DNA of 64,000 bases from Trichoplax sp. H2 (taxonomy: Eukaryota; Placozoa; Uniplacotomia; Trichoplacea). Every line of letters starts with the position of its first letter. Position 1 is the stretch's first letter. The notes beneath the pieces were generated by a model. That model saw only the letters and a program-made list of their open reading frames with translations. It did not search any database and was not told the DNA's origin. This document shows, one piece after another, positions 39,601 to 53,053 of this stretch. The translations under genes and the position numbers were made by a program. The stretch spans positions 62,001 to 126,000 of the forward strand of contig NOWV01000189.1 of NCBI GenBank assembly GCA_003344405.1, in the 5' to 3' direction.

Positions 39601-42600
39601 CAATTTAACAAAGATATAGCAGTCATTACTTAGTGTGTTATACAATACTATACATTGTTTCTATTTTTCGTAGAAAGTTGTTGACAATGTAGTATCTGGT
39701 CTACAGAAAGACAATATAATTCTTTACTATCTGCTTAAACTTGCAGTTTCTTCTTCATGCTGTCGATCCTATCGTGTATTACGAATTAATTAAGTTCATC
39801 TAGCAGATGTAATCCATCTTCTTAAGCTTGTAGTTCTGCATTCTGCCAATCTTATCTGCTACTATTAGCTAATTTAGATAGATGCAGTCTTTGTTTGATG
39901 GTATTTCCTCTTTAAACCTCACAGAGAAAGAGTAACTCGGACGAAGCCTATAAACTAGCCATAAAATTAGCCTGTTTACAATTAATTTCATCATTGCCTT
40001 ACGGAAGGTTTACCAATGACGTGTATACTTATAGCGTATAACCCGAAAATTTCATTCTATATTTGAAGTAGCCATTTGTATCTGCTTAGGAAGTAACTTT
40101 TATGCAATCTCGCATTATTTTCTTCATCTTATCATGCTTGTTATTTGGCTAATTTACTGTCAATCTAACTATTACTTGATAGAAGCTACAGCCTGATTCT
40201 TTAATTATATTGATGGACAGTATTGGAGTAAATTATTTTTAAGACAATAATCTATTGTAGTTTATGAGCTAATGCCGTCATTACTTGATGAAAAAAAGCT
40301 TTAGCAATGCTTTTAGTCTATTTAGAATGTAAGGATACTTTAGATATAATAATCTATTGCCAGAATTGGCCAATTTAGAATTAATTGAGACAGTAATCTT
40401 CCATACTTTTAGCTAGTTTACGGATTAATCTCATAATTGGCTGATGAAGAGTATACTATAAAGATACTTCTAGTCCATTTAAAACGTTAGAATACTGTAG
40501 ATGTAATAATTTTATTACTGGAATTGACCAATTTAAAATTATTTGGACAATAACATACCATAACATTAGCTAGTTTATGGCTAATGTCATAATAGATTGA
40601 TGAAAATTACGCTATAGGGATACTTTCAGTTTATTTAGAATATAAGAATGCTGTAGACATAACAATTCCTTACTAAAATCGACCATTTATAATTATGCCA
40701 TGTTATGTAGAACAATTTACTCAGCGCAATTATAGACTTGTTGTAATTAGATAGTTCAGGATAGATAACATAATAATCAACTGTTGTATACCGATGGAAG
40801 CCTATTTGACCATTTACGAAGGAAAGATTAGAGCAAATTTCCTCCTTCCCCAATTTGTCCAAATTTGAAATGCATTACAAGAGTGTAAACTAAGGGAGGA
40901 CTTATTCTCATAAATTAATCAGCTTAATTAGTAAATTAAAGAGAAAAATATTTAAGTAACAAAAGTAATTCATTTAGCTATGTAAAACATTAATACAAAA
41001 ATCCATCTACCAATAAGCAGCAACACCGATCCAATGGATTGTAAATGAAATAATTTAATTTTAGGATTGTATTCTAGAATAAGTTCTCTATTAATTTAAT
41101 GTTAGTAAATTAAAAAGAGACCTGAAATAAATACTATTACTTTTGCGAATATTTTAACTTAGTAAAATGCAATCAAAGTCAAAATTAAATCGATCTTGTT
41201 TAGCCACAGCAATATCCTCCGTAATGGTGTTTTTTACTAGATCATTGACTGTTCTAACTTAAACTCAGAGTAAAATAGAAGTTATTACATTTATTTCGAT
41301 GATAAATTTTAGGAGAATCATTTTAATGGAATTGGATACAGATTTTCCCATCAATCCTTTACTAACATTACCCTACAAACACTCTCGAATTCAATTATCC
41401 ATTGCGATAAATGAAATAGAAACTTAATTTTGTTACTCATTCTACATAATAGAAGTACTCTAATTTATTTAGTGGCAGGCTTTTATTCGGATTACATGGT
41501 CTACAACTCTTGTTCACAGGCAGCATCTGCCATTATAAATTGAATTATAAATTAAATTAATTAGGACAAGTATGGATTATAAATTTCGACGTGATATCTA
41601 TATAAGAAACTTTGGAATCTATGAATTACTGAGCAGGGTTTTAAATGAAACACCGTAAAAGAGGGCTATAGAAATTTGACGTTGAGTATTATTCTTACCA
41701 ATCTGATGAAATTAAAAACTAGATTAAAGTCATTAAACTCCTATTCAAAGCAAGCAGATCGCTAGGATCATTATATTATTGAATAACACGTATCCCATAA
41801 CTTTCATATGACTGTCTTACTTGTATTTGAGTATGATTGTGCTAAAATCACCAAACCAATTCTAACCTGGTTACTGTCATGATTTATATTAAAATCATTG
41901 TAACCCAATAGTTGAAAAATTTCTTTTAATTCTAGCGTTATATTACTTAAAATTATATATTTTATACTCGTAAACCTCGAAGGTATATATCTTCAGATGC
42001 ATGATCATTATTGCTCAAAAATACTAATTCTGTTTAAACCTGGTAACTGTCGTGATTTATTGGAGATATAGCTTAAAACTAGGATGATTTCAAATCTTAA
42101 TTATAATCATTTCTACTTTATAATAAGATTTGGGATACTGCTGGTCAAGAAAGGTTCCGCAGCGTAACTCACGCTTATTTTCGCGATGCTCATGGTAAGA
42201 TTGATATCTCTTCCATCTTAAACTAGTAAATATAATTTTGATCCATCGATGATTTATAATCCCTTTCCATATTAACTATCAAATGCACTAAAGTTTCGGG
42301 ATCTTGCTATAGATTATGTCTTATTCTAAATTTTTGCTTCATTTATTAGCACTTTTGCTGCTGTATGATGTAACCAATAAAAAGTCATTTGAAAATGTTC
42401 TAGTAAGTCTTCTATGAAATGAATCACAATTTTGGAACGCGTGTTGCACCTTTACTTACTTTCATAACTATAAAATAAGGAATACCAGCTTCTATTATTT
42501 TATAATTAATGTTATTGTCGATACCGTACCTTAAACGAACTGAATGTTAACTGGCGATGACCTATGATGCATCAATATTTCCCTAACCTAAAGCATTAAA

Positions 42601-43879
42601 ACTGATTCTAATGTATTCTAACGAGACGTTAAAGTACATCAATTATACTAAAATAGGACTCAGTTTAATGGTCTAATATTAATAACTTGAATGGCTATTT
42701 GTAACTAATAAACTTTATACTTGTTTTGCTAAGTCATGGATAGAAGATATTAATGCTCACGCTGGCAATGATGTCGTTGTTATGCTATTGGGCAATAAGG
42801 TACATAAACTAATTTTCTTATTGCCGTTATATTTGCATAGAACGATAAATCAAAGTTTAAACCAAGTTTTACAGATCTCAAAGTTAACCACATTATAGTT
42901 ATGGACTCAATTAAATCGAATTCTATTAGAAATTGTACATGTCTTATTTTGTAATTACAATATTGATAATCTACTTGGTCTAATTTAGTGTAAACTAATG
43001 ATACTTTCAATCTTTATAAAATTGTATTAACTAATTTCTATTACAAAAAGGCTGATTTAACTACTGAAAAAGTTATAAAGACAGAACAAGGCGAAAAATT
43101 GGCTAAGGTAATTGTTAATTTCAGCATCATAAGAAGATTGTTTAAATCTTCTTATGACTTGAGATATCACAGGGTCTTTATCTAATTTTTATAACATAGT
43201 ACAGAATATGAATTTAAAATTAATCTACAAGGATCTCCTATCAGTCACTATGATATATTTCTACATATTTTGGATATAAAAGGAAAACTCATTTGCTATA
43301 ATCTATTAAACTACAATTTCTGATAGAGATATTTGAATCACAATATTATTAATAACGAATAATCTCTGGTTTGTGATTCTAATCAACCAGGATAATAATA
43401 TTGCTTTCATGGAAACAAGTGCAAAAACTGGCATGAATATCGACTTGGCATTTCATGCAATTGCAAAGTAAGATATATTTATTTCTATATATTTTATTGT
43501 AGATGCAATGCATTTCTAAAATTTGAATAAAGCTTATGTACAGAGTAGTACTTCAATGCAACCTAAATTGATTCCAAAATGGAAATAACCTTTAGCGAGT
43601 TTAACTCTAAAGTGTATGAGTATAGTTTCATGTATGCTTAGTTTATTCGGTATATTATGATATGACATGATTACTAATGTAATTAATTTCTGTATCGATC
43701 TGTATCGCGAATATCATAAATTATCCATTATCAGCAATAATGATAACACTATAGTAAGGGATCTTTTCCTTGTTTATAGAAATTTGAAAGAAAAGAAGAC
43801 ACTTAGAAGTAATGGTAGAGATTTTAATATGAAAGAATATGTTAACAAGGAGAAGAAAAGGAGCGGTTGTTGCTCTTGA
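33633..43879 (+). CDS. RAB37: RAB26/RAB37-type small GTPase
   Basis: Rab GTPase of regulated secretion (human RAB26 and RAB37 are paralogues). Exons: 33633-33686, 34008-34118, 39255-39296, 42128-42194, 42350-42402, 42734-42799, 43051-43107, 43391-43467, 43780-43879, giving 627 nt (208 aa). Seen: P-loop GDSGVGKT at 23-30; the subfamily-specific [14 protein letters not shown] switch [12 protein letters not shown] from W71; [19 protein letters not shown] at 129-133; ETSAKTGMN from E158; and a basic tail ending SGCCS, with two cysteines for geranylgeranylation. All nucleotide-binding residues look intact, including the catalytic Gln76. The RAB26/37 clade is clear; which human paralogue is closer cannot be decided, as the gene probably predates their split. 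Introns 2 (5.1 kb) and 3 (2.8 kb) are unusually large here and full of decayed tandem repeats. Confidence 0.95.
34218..34583. repeat. Tandem duplication in RAB intron 2, about 185 bp period
   Basis: Two adjacent copies, about 34,218-34,400 and 34,401-34,583. They share TAACAACTTT, GATCTTGATTGAAATGGAC, a GATGTCCATCATTTT block, CAGTAGAAAATAGAGCTTT and GAGGAAA.CAAA.TAATAG. Confidence 0.82.
35340..36380. repeat. Very degenerate repeat region in RAB intron 2, unit about 200 bp
   Basis: Recurring but strongly diverged words are AGGC.ATCTTA.GGT, TCTACCTGG.CAATT, AGTAATTCTTTC and CAGATGGCC. The pattern suggests several ancient tandem copies. Boundaries are uncertain. Confidence 0.4.
37290..38560. 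repeat. Degenerate short tandem array in RAB intron 2, unit about 55-60 bp
   Basis: Many units vary around AAGCATAAATCAAGGGTTAGATTATA.GAGTTTGTTATACTCTTGTT. The repeat produces two apparent open frames (37,676-37,867 and 38,218-38,496), which are not genes. Confidence 0.75.
40225..40690. repeat. Tandem array in RAB intron 3, three copies of about 154 bp
   Basis: Units share AGCTAGTTTATGG.TAAT, TGATGAA, a TACTTT.AGT.TATTTAGAAT block, GTAGA.ATAATAATT and AATTG.CCAATTTA.AATTA. The last copy contains the minus-strand frame at 40,635-40,862, which has no homology. Confidence 0.75.
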
Positions 43880-43977
43880 AGAAATAGCCTGTAAGCACTT
43901 GCGATTATTTCTTATGAAAATTATCATATCTCTATCTATATGTATAACTAGAACATATAATTATTTGCTAACATTAC

Positions 43978-43983
43978 AATAAA
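43978..43983 (+). terminator. Poly(A) signal of the RAB gene
   Basis: AATAAA lies about 100 bp after the RAB stop codon. It is the first canonical hexamer on that strand, giving a short 3' UTR. The motif is seen; its use is inferred. Confidence 0.55.
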
Positions 43984-44846
43984 CTTGCTGTCTATAGCTT
44001 GTTATCCCATCTATATATTTAGTTCTATACAAAATGCATCTCAATATTCCTCAATTTTAAGTTTTCAACTTGATATTGTAAAGGTGTTTTAACGTTAAAC
44101 GAAGGTGATTCATCCATCTTTACCTTGAATGTGAATGGCATTAGCACAAAGTCAGTTAGATATAGTTCATCAATACATGTGCCAACTATAGTTGATAATA
44201 TCCCTATTATAAATCTACATGATCAACTTATTATGGCTAGAAAGGGGTGTCTTAAATAACTTCATTTAAGCTAACCTATTAAGACTGGTAAAATAGTATC
44301 TTATTTTCATCATTTACTGTATCAAATCGTTAGCTGTATTCCTCGGCCACATACAGAAACTGTATGCAAGAAAGCGTTCAATTTTTGTAGCTATTAAATT
44401 CTTAATTGTATCGTTTTACCTTTAGTAATTTACCAGACAAGATAAACGTTAAAATACTTTGCTTTGTCTGCAATTTTAATATGCTTATATTACTAATACG
44501 TCAATGAATTTGTCAATATGGACAAATTGTTTTAATATTAGCTAAGGTATTTGATAGTATTTAATTCTCTATTTATTCAGTAATACATTAATCATTATTA
44601 TACCATGGTGTAAAATTCATATTTCCTATTCAATAATTAATATTAAACCAATGATGAGAATTTGTGAAATCTTTGATGTAGACAAATTACTTGAGTAGTT
44701 ATAGTTGGTATACGCGTAAATTAATTATTTAAGTGATTAATATGCTTCTAATTGAAAATTAATAAACTGTCTTTGTCATTAATGATGTTAAACTCATTCA
44801 TTGCTATACTGCTTTAAAAAAGCCACTTTCATAGATATAACATAAA
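43984..44846. other. Intergenic, no feature seen
   Basis: AT-rich sequence between the RAB gene and the first solo LTR. No exon or repeat was supported. Confidence 0.4.
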
Positions 44847-44851
44847 CTTGG

Positions 44852-45266
44852 TGTGAGGTTGATAGATCAAGAATCTTCAAACCTTTAGAAAATTAAGATT
44901 TATTGAACAAAAAACTCGTTTACAAAGTTATAACGTAATCGATCAGCTGAGGACCTCTAACGAGAAAGAACTATTATACTGTACTAAACTACTCGCTTAT
45001 ATACTTTTCCGTGTTAACAATCTTAGCACCTTACTTACTACGCATTTCTGTATTAGCATCTCAAATACAGGATAGTTTACACCTTTCATGTGAAGCTCTA
45101 GTATGAGTACTGTAGCACTCCTCTTCAAAAGGATACAGTTACTAAGCTAGCTATATTTAATACTTAAGCTTCTAACAGAATATCTATCACACGTTGAACA
45201 CAATAACTACGGTAGATATTACTATATATATCATCAACTTAGAATACAATATTACACTGTCTTACA
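44852..45266. mobile_element. Solo LTR-like element, copy 1 (415 bp)
   Basis: It begins TGTGAGGTTGATA and ends GTCTTACA, the TG...CA ends typical of long terminal repeats. CTTGG flanks it on both sides (44,847-44,851 and 45,267-45,271), a perfect 5-bp target duplication. A TATA-like CTTATATAC lies inside. It is roughly 95% identical by eye to copy 2. No retroelement protein frame lies between the copies. An alternative is a short non-autonomous TG..CA element. Confidence 0.8.
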
Positions 45267-45470
45267 CTTGGATATTAAAGTTTTAATATTTGTAAAGGTG
45301 AAACATTATGGGCACATTTTATTTAACCTTTGCTATTTATGCCGTAAGAAAGTCTTTGTTGGAAGCTTACATTTAAAGTAACGCGTTTTATTCACGTAAT
45401 AACTTTTGCTGGAATAATCTCATTGGGTTTATGTGTTGCTAAGATACAAAGAGCTTATGCAGTATAACCT

Positions 45471-45886
45471 TGTGAGGTTGATACATCAAGAATCTTCAAA
45501 ACTTTAGAAAATTAAGATTTATTGAACAAAACCTCCTTTACGAAGATACAACGTAATCGATTAGCTGAGGACCTCTAACGAGAAAGAACTAGCTTACTAT
45601 ACTAAACTACTCGCTTATATACCTTTCCGCGTTTACAGTCTTAGCACCTTACTTACTACACACTTCGGTATTAGCATCTCAAATACAGGCTAGTTTACAC
45701 CTTTCATGTGAAGCTCTAGTGTGAGCACTGTAGTGCTCCTCTTCAAAAGGATTACAGCTACTAAGCTAGCTATATTTAATACTTAAGCTTCTAACGAGCA
45801 TATCTATCACATGTTGAACACAACACCTACGGTAGACATTACTAAATATATCATCAACTTAGAATACAATATTACAGTGTCTTACA
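45471..45886. mobile_element. Solo LTR-like element, copy 2 (416 bp)
   Basis: Same orientation and ends as copy 1 (TGTGAGG...CTTACA). It is flanked by a different perfect 5-bp duplication, AACCT (45,466-45,470 and 45,887-45,891). Different duplications show that the two copies inserted independently, so they are not the two ends of one 1-kb element. Confidence 0.8.
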
Positions 45887-45891
45887 AACCT

Positions 45892-46736
45892 ATGCTACTT
45901 CATACCAATTCTTAGGTCATTTATTATATACCTAGCATCTGATACATTGAAGCGGTCCAGCAATGGTGACGCTAAGTTGCTATAAATGTCCTCGTCACAA
46001 GAATCTAACTTCGAATCCTGAGTTTACAGTCAGGGTTTTGAAATACGTTGTCCTCATTAGCTAGTAACTCGCCATATTTAAATTATGTCGGTCAATATTT
46101 CTAGTATTTTATCAACATTTTATTTTATTTTGTAGCCGATTAGTAATGGTATCGACGGGTATCTGTGATGATGGTTCAGTATACTTCTATTTTTCTTGTA
46201 AGTGAATTAAATTGCATATTTCTGTACTTTGCTACATTTTGGTTAATCTAAAAGGATAAATTTAAGCTATCGTTACTAAGAAGTATAATCGACAACTCAA
46301 CGAGATAAGAATTTAGTCAAGTTGATTCGATTGAGATGGATCGAAATATTTTCGTTCTGATGTCAGCAGGATTTATGCCTGTAAAACTTTAAGTTAAATA
46401 GTGATTTCAATGCAGTAATATTTTTCCTTCATAAAAATAATACAATACAATATAGTAAATTTATAGCCTGCTATAAAGATATGGCCACCAACAAATGCAT
46501 TTAGTGAAAATTCAGCCTTGAATTACTCTTATAAATGTAACATAAAATAATATAATAAATATTATGTTTTTGATAAGGTAATGGAGTAATTATGATAGCA
46601 AATCCTAAACGTTTTCTAGCACTTGTGTCGATGTCCCCTTTGTTGCCTAAATGTAATATATTGATAGAAAGTACAATTGATTTAAAATATTGACAGTCTG
46701 CTAGATTGCAAAATCATCTCTTTAATAGGCTTATAC
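45892..46736. other. Intergenic, no gene assigned
   Basis: A plus-strand segment near 46,136-46,200 has a good acceptor (TATTTTGTAG) and donor (TT|GTAAGTG) around about 22 codons, but no partner exon or family was found. The rest shows no feature. Confidence 0.35.
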
Positions 46737-46764
46737 TTATGATAGCATTGGTATGCTATCATAA
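46737..46764. repeat. Perfect 12-bp inverted repeat, 4-base loop
   Basis: TTATGATAGCAT, then TGGT, then ATGCTATCATAA. It lies about 57 bp beyond the TVP23 stop codon, so it would fall in that gene's 3' UTR or just past it. The hairpin is seen; a role in 3'-end processing is only a possibility. Confidence 0.8.
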
Positions 46765-46820
46765 TCTCATGGCGATAATCATAGCAAGTAACATTTCATG
46801 AAAAGGTCATTTGTATGTTA

Positions 46821-48724
<1,904 letters not shown>

Positions 48725-49190
48725 AGTTAAATTAAAGCCTGCAAAAGTGAATATTAGCCACGTCTAGAGCAAAATCTTGAACATTAAAATGGAGGCTACA
48801 ATAGTGGTTCTGGTGACGTCTTCAGTCATGGTCTGCTACAATGCAAAGTGGCGAAGACCTCGTACTGTAGCCTAAAAGTAAGGATGATTTGATTTTTTGC
48901 AATTGATTTGCCATAGGGATTAACTGAAGCAATGTAAACTGAATACTGTGTCATATTACCGCTATAATAGTATCGTACATTATTCTAGACGATAACCTCA
49001 TGATTGCGAGTATTGACTGAATACGGTTTTAGTACTGAACCTCTGATACTGTACTCACTGTACACTGTACACTGTAGGCAAGGAAAAGCAGGACAAATCC
49101 GCCCGTCTGTAACACCTCTTTCGTTTCGATGTAACTGTGCTCTAAATCAGAGAGAATGCATCAAACTGCTAGATGGAGTATAATAAAATA
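48725..49190. other. 5' flank of TVP23, with a short GTAC-repeat
   Basis: Presumed TVP23 promoter side. 49,048-49,078 contains ACTGTACACTGTACACTGTA, the same palindromic vocabulary as at 9,928-10,065. Nothing else was identified. Confidence 0.4.
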
Positions 49191-50300
49191 ATCAAAAATT
49201 GGGTAGAATAATTGTAGATGAATTGGAAAATTGGAAGCCACGGACGGAGTGGCTATGTCTTGCAATTTTACTGGGGGATAATTATATCAAGCAGCTAAAA
49301 GGAGTATACAGTACTGCATCAAACCTTGCGTACCCTCGAAATAAAGATGCTGTAATCATCTCGGAGGCTTTATGCATAGTCGAATAGGATGCTAATTTGC
49401 TGTACTCCAATTTGAGAAAATTTCGATATCTTTCTATAAAGTACTTTCTCAGCTCATTCTTTATCGAATGAACTGGATAGCGATAGCTCAGAAAGTATAG
49501 GAAATAGTCTAGTGTACTCGGTCGTATAATTCTAGTTGAATAGGAAGACTTGAAGCCACGGACGGAGCGGGTATGTCTTGCAATTTTACGCAGGGATAAT
49601 CTATCAAATTGCTCGATGGAGTATACTGTAGAGTACTGTATCAAATCTTACGTTCCCTCCAAAGGAAGATGTTTCTATCATCTCTCGGTTATATGCTTAG
49701 TCGCATAGGAAGGATGCTAATTCACTGTACAGCAAAGTGAGAGAATTTCGATATTTTTCTATGCAGTACTTTCTCAGCTCATTCTTTATCGAATGAGCTG
49801 GATCGAGATAGCTCAGAAAGTGTAGGAAATCGCAAACCTTACGTACCCTCGAAATAAAGATGTTGTAATCATCTCTAAGGTTTTATGCATAGTCGAATAG
49901 GAAGGATACTAATTCACTGTACTGTACAGCAAAGTGAGAGAATTTTGATATTTTTCCATGCAGTACTTTCTCAGCTCATTCTTTATGGAATGAGCTGGAT
50001 CGAGATAGCTCAGAAAGTGTAGGAAATCGCAAACCTTACGTACCCTCGAAATAAAGATTGTTGTAATCATCTCTAAGGTTTTATGCATAGTCGCATAGGA
50101 AGGATGCTAATTCACTGTACAGCAAAGTGAGAGAATTTCGATATTTTTCCATGCAGTACTTTCTCAGCTCATTCTTTATGGAATGAGCTGGATCGAGATA
50201 GCTCAGAAAGTGTAGGAAATCGTTTATTTATTTAATGTACGCGTACCTTAGAATAATTGTAGGTGAATAAGAAGACTTGAAGCTACGGACAGAGCGGATA
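49190..50300. repeat. Tandem array, main unit 197 bp, containing an inverted repeat
   Basis: Units start near 49,320, 49,641, 49,833 and 50,030. The last two full units are 197 bp apart and nearly identical, while the first two are separated by an extra ~125 bp. Each unit carries AGCTCATTC-TTTATC-GAATGAGCT nested in CTTTCTCAGCTC...GAGATAGCTCAGAAAG, so it can fold into a stem. A GAAGCCACGGACGGAG segment repeats at 49,237, 49,552 and in decayed form near 50,280. Frames at 49,199-49,644 are part of the array. Confidence 0.88.
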
Positions 50301-50718
50301 TGTCCTGCAATTTGGATGACGTAATTTTCCATTGCATAGTGTTCAGTACAGTGTACTAGTACTAGTCCTTCTGCTCTATGCTACATTATAGGGTGTTGTT
50401 TCCATGTGGGCTAGCCAGTAAATCGCTATGTTTTTATGGCTTACTTGGTCGACAATATCGCGACTGTATGGAAGATTTTGCAAGCCAATTCTGCTTGAAA
50501 GCATGCTAGTCAGTGTCTAGTACATGTATGCAAGGCTAATATATCTCTATCAAATAAGGCATTGAAGTGAGAAATTTGAAGAAAGTGAACAGCAGTTTAG
50601 CTCGGCTGCACCTTGGAGACCGTTGAGGTATCTTCAAACTTGAATAAAAAATCTCCATTGCAAGGTAGATTTGGATAGAAGACCTTTTAAACGACTCTAT
50701 CGATTGCTTCTTCTCCAT

Positions 50719-51303
50719 ATGGCCACTATGAGGTTACTCAATCCAAGTAGAATTGTTCTTTTTTCACGTTCTGTTGCTAATTATTGCACTAAAGCTGCCA
50801 GCAATCCGAGATGCTTTATGGATATTAGCATCGATAATGTCCCTAAGGGGAAAATTCTATTTGAACTGCGTGCCGATGTAACACCTAAAACAGCTGAAAA
50901 TTTTCGTGCTTTATGTACTGGAGAGAAAGGATTCGGTTATAAAGGCTCATTCTTTCATAGAATTATTCCTCAATTCATGTGCCAAGGTGGCGATTTCACC
51001 AATCATGATGGAACTGGTGGTACATCCATTTATGGTAGAACGTTTGATGATGAAGATTTCACTATTGCACATGATAGACCTGGACTCCTTTCTATGGCTA
51101 ACGCTGGACCCAATACCAACGGATCGCAGTTCTTCATTACAACGGTTCCTACACCATGGCTAGATGGAAAACATGTTGTCTTTGGTCATGTCGTGGATGG
51201 TGTTGATGTGCTTAAAGAGATGGAATCTGTTGGTAGTAATACTGGCAAGCCAAAAGCTAAAATTGCCATCACTGCGTGTGGCCAGGTTGAGCAAGAAGAA
51301 TAA
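50719..51303 (+). CDS. PPIF: Mitochondrial-type cyclophilin (peptidyl-prolyl isomerase), intronless
   Basis: Catalyses cis-trans isomerisation of Xaa-Pro bonds. A single open frame of 194 codons starts at ATG 50,719; the frame extends upstream to 50,671 but without an ATG. Residues 1-30 are Arg/Ser-rich and lack acidic residues ([20 protein letters not shown]), like a mitochondrial presequence, as in PPIF. The catalytic and cyclosporin-binding set is complete: R81, F86, M87, Q89, Q137, F139, W147, H152, matching CypA R55, F60, M61, Q63, Q111, F113, W121, H126 with a constant offset. It is the only gene here without introns, which may point to origin by retroposition. Orthology to PPIF rather than another secreted or cytosolic cyclophilin depends on the presequence. 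Confidence 0.95.
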   Translation: MATMRLLNPSRIVLFSRSVANYCTKAASNPRCFMDISIDNVPKGKILFELRADVTPKTAENFRALCTGEKGFGYKGSFFHRIIPQFMCQGGDFTNHDGTGGTSIYGRTFDDEDFTIAHDRPGLLSMANAGPNTNGSQFFITTVPTPWLDGKHVVFGHVVDGVDVLKEMESVGSNTGKPKAKIAITACGQVEQEE

Positions 51304-53053
51304 CTTTCATGCAAAATCAAATATAGACCTCATTGGATCATCTATTCTACAATATCTGTTAACTGTGTTTTAAAGTATACAAGCTATTATATTTATTATA
51401 CACCATAACTTGCAAATAGATGGCAATCTCCAAATGACTTTATGCAGATTTTCTGCTATACAGTAAAATAGAACATTTTCAATTGTCATTGACCAACCTC
51501 AGTCATTCTTTTGCTAACTGTTGTTTCTCTTTATTTTTTAAATTGGACATGATTATAGCCATGTTATCAGTGAGATAGTCGTATGAATTAATAAAATGTA
51601 ATTTTGCCATCTTAAATCAATACTTTACAAATCCTCTATCTAGAGTCAACATTGCTTCAAATACGTAGTCTTAATCACGTTGCTTCACTGCTCTGGTTAG
51701 AGCTTTAATAAAGTAGCATATCTGAAAGTATTACGTTAGGACATTATCATTCTTCTTTATATGATGCTAGACAGTATTACACTATAAATAGACGTATAAT
51801 TCATGGCATAGATTTCCCACTAAAATTGTAGAATCGCTAACAAATGGTATGCAACCATTTTAAACGCCGGTCTCCAATACAAATTCAATGCTACTACTTC
51901 AAAATGGTGAAGCTATAAATCTGCGATATAGGACATACTTTAGACATGCAATCTTGTAGACAGACATACAGACTTATGTACGCCATAAAATAAAAAACAG
52001 GTAGTTCTGATTAAGGGCGAGTTTCCAACACGGTCCGTAACATTTCTTTTTATTTTCCAAGCAACTTCAGAGTTATGACAAGTAACATGATCATCCTACT
52101 TAAACAAGCCTGGCATAATATATTTGTATTATTTATCAATGCCTTAAAAGCGAAAGGTAATTCTATATTTCTCAACGTCAACTAGTTCAGTTACTTTCTT
52201 CCACCTTAATAATATGATAAAAGTACATTTCAACACAACATACTGCCTATATGTAAAATGAAAACTATCAATACTGGTAATATTTGAATTAGAGCGTTAT
52301 CATAATTGCACGTCTGATACTAGAATCAACCATCACAGTACCTAAGACAGACGACAATTTTTTTCATCCTATTACAGCGTAGCAACAACTTCCATTTTAC
52401 AAGATAGTGGATGATAGGAAATACATAAGCGCATACGGTAGTTATTGACCGGATTGCATTTTATCCTCGACCCATTAGCAATCATTTTACTGTATGCCAT
52501 ATTAAGTGCTACATCAAGTTCATTAGTCGATAAGTACAGAAAAAGTTTCCAATTGCGAGTATATTATATTTGAAAATAAAGGCAAAATTCAAGACTGTTT
52601 TCAGTATCATTAATAACTATCAATATCAATTGCACTGTACAAAAGGTGAATGTACATTACGATGAGGTTATAAATCAGCATGATCAATTTTTTCATCGAT
52701 TTAATTTACGTAAACTATCATGAAGATTGATAACCTCTACAGCAACAGTTGATACTGCATTATAATTCTAGTGTTGCATTCCATTCCATCTTAAGAAGCA
52801 AAATTGAAGTCAGTATTGAAAACAAGAGGGAAGAAACGCTACCTCAAAATTGTATTTTGATCACCATTTGAGTATGCAATCATGCACAATTATTGTGATG
52901 AATGCATGTCATGTCATATTTGCATTAATAGTAAGTAATAGATTAATTACAAAATGGTTTATAAAGGTAATGAATTGAATTGAAAATTTTGGATAACTAA
53001 ATGTGTAATAAGCCATATCTTAAGATTGACTAATCCATGTTAGGCCACCATTT
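51304..53053. other. Convergent intergenic region, no gene seen
   Basis: It lies between the 3' ends of the cyclophilin (+) and UBFD1 (-). No exon was supported on either strand. A plus-strand AATAAA occurs near 51,707, about 400 bp past the cyclophilin stop. Confidence 0.4.

Noticed and set aside
44852-45886. A single ~1 kb LTR retrotransposon with two LTRs
   Set aside because: The two copies have different flanking duplications (CTTGG and AACCT) and the 204 bp between them has no primer-binding site or coding frame, so two solo elements fit better.
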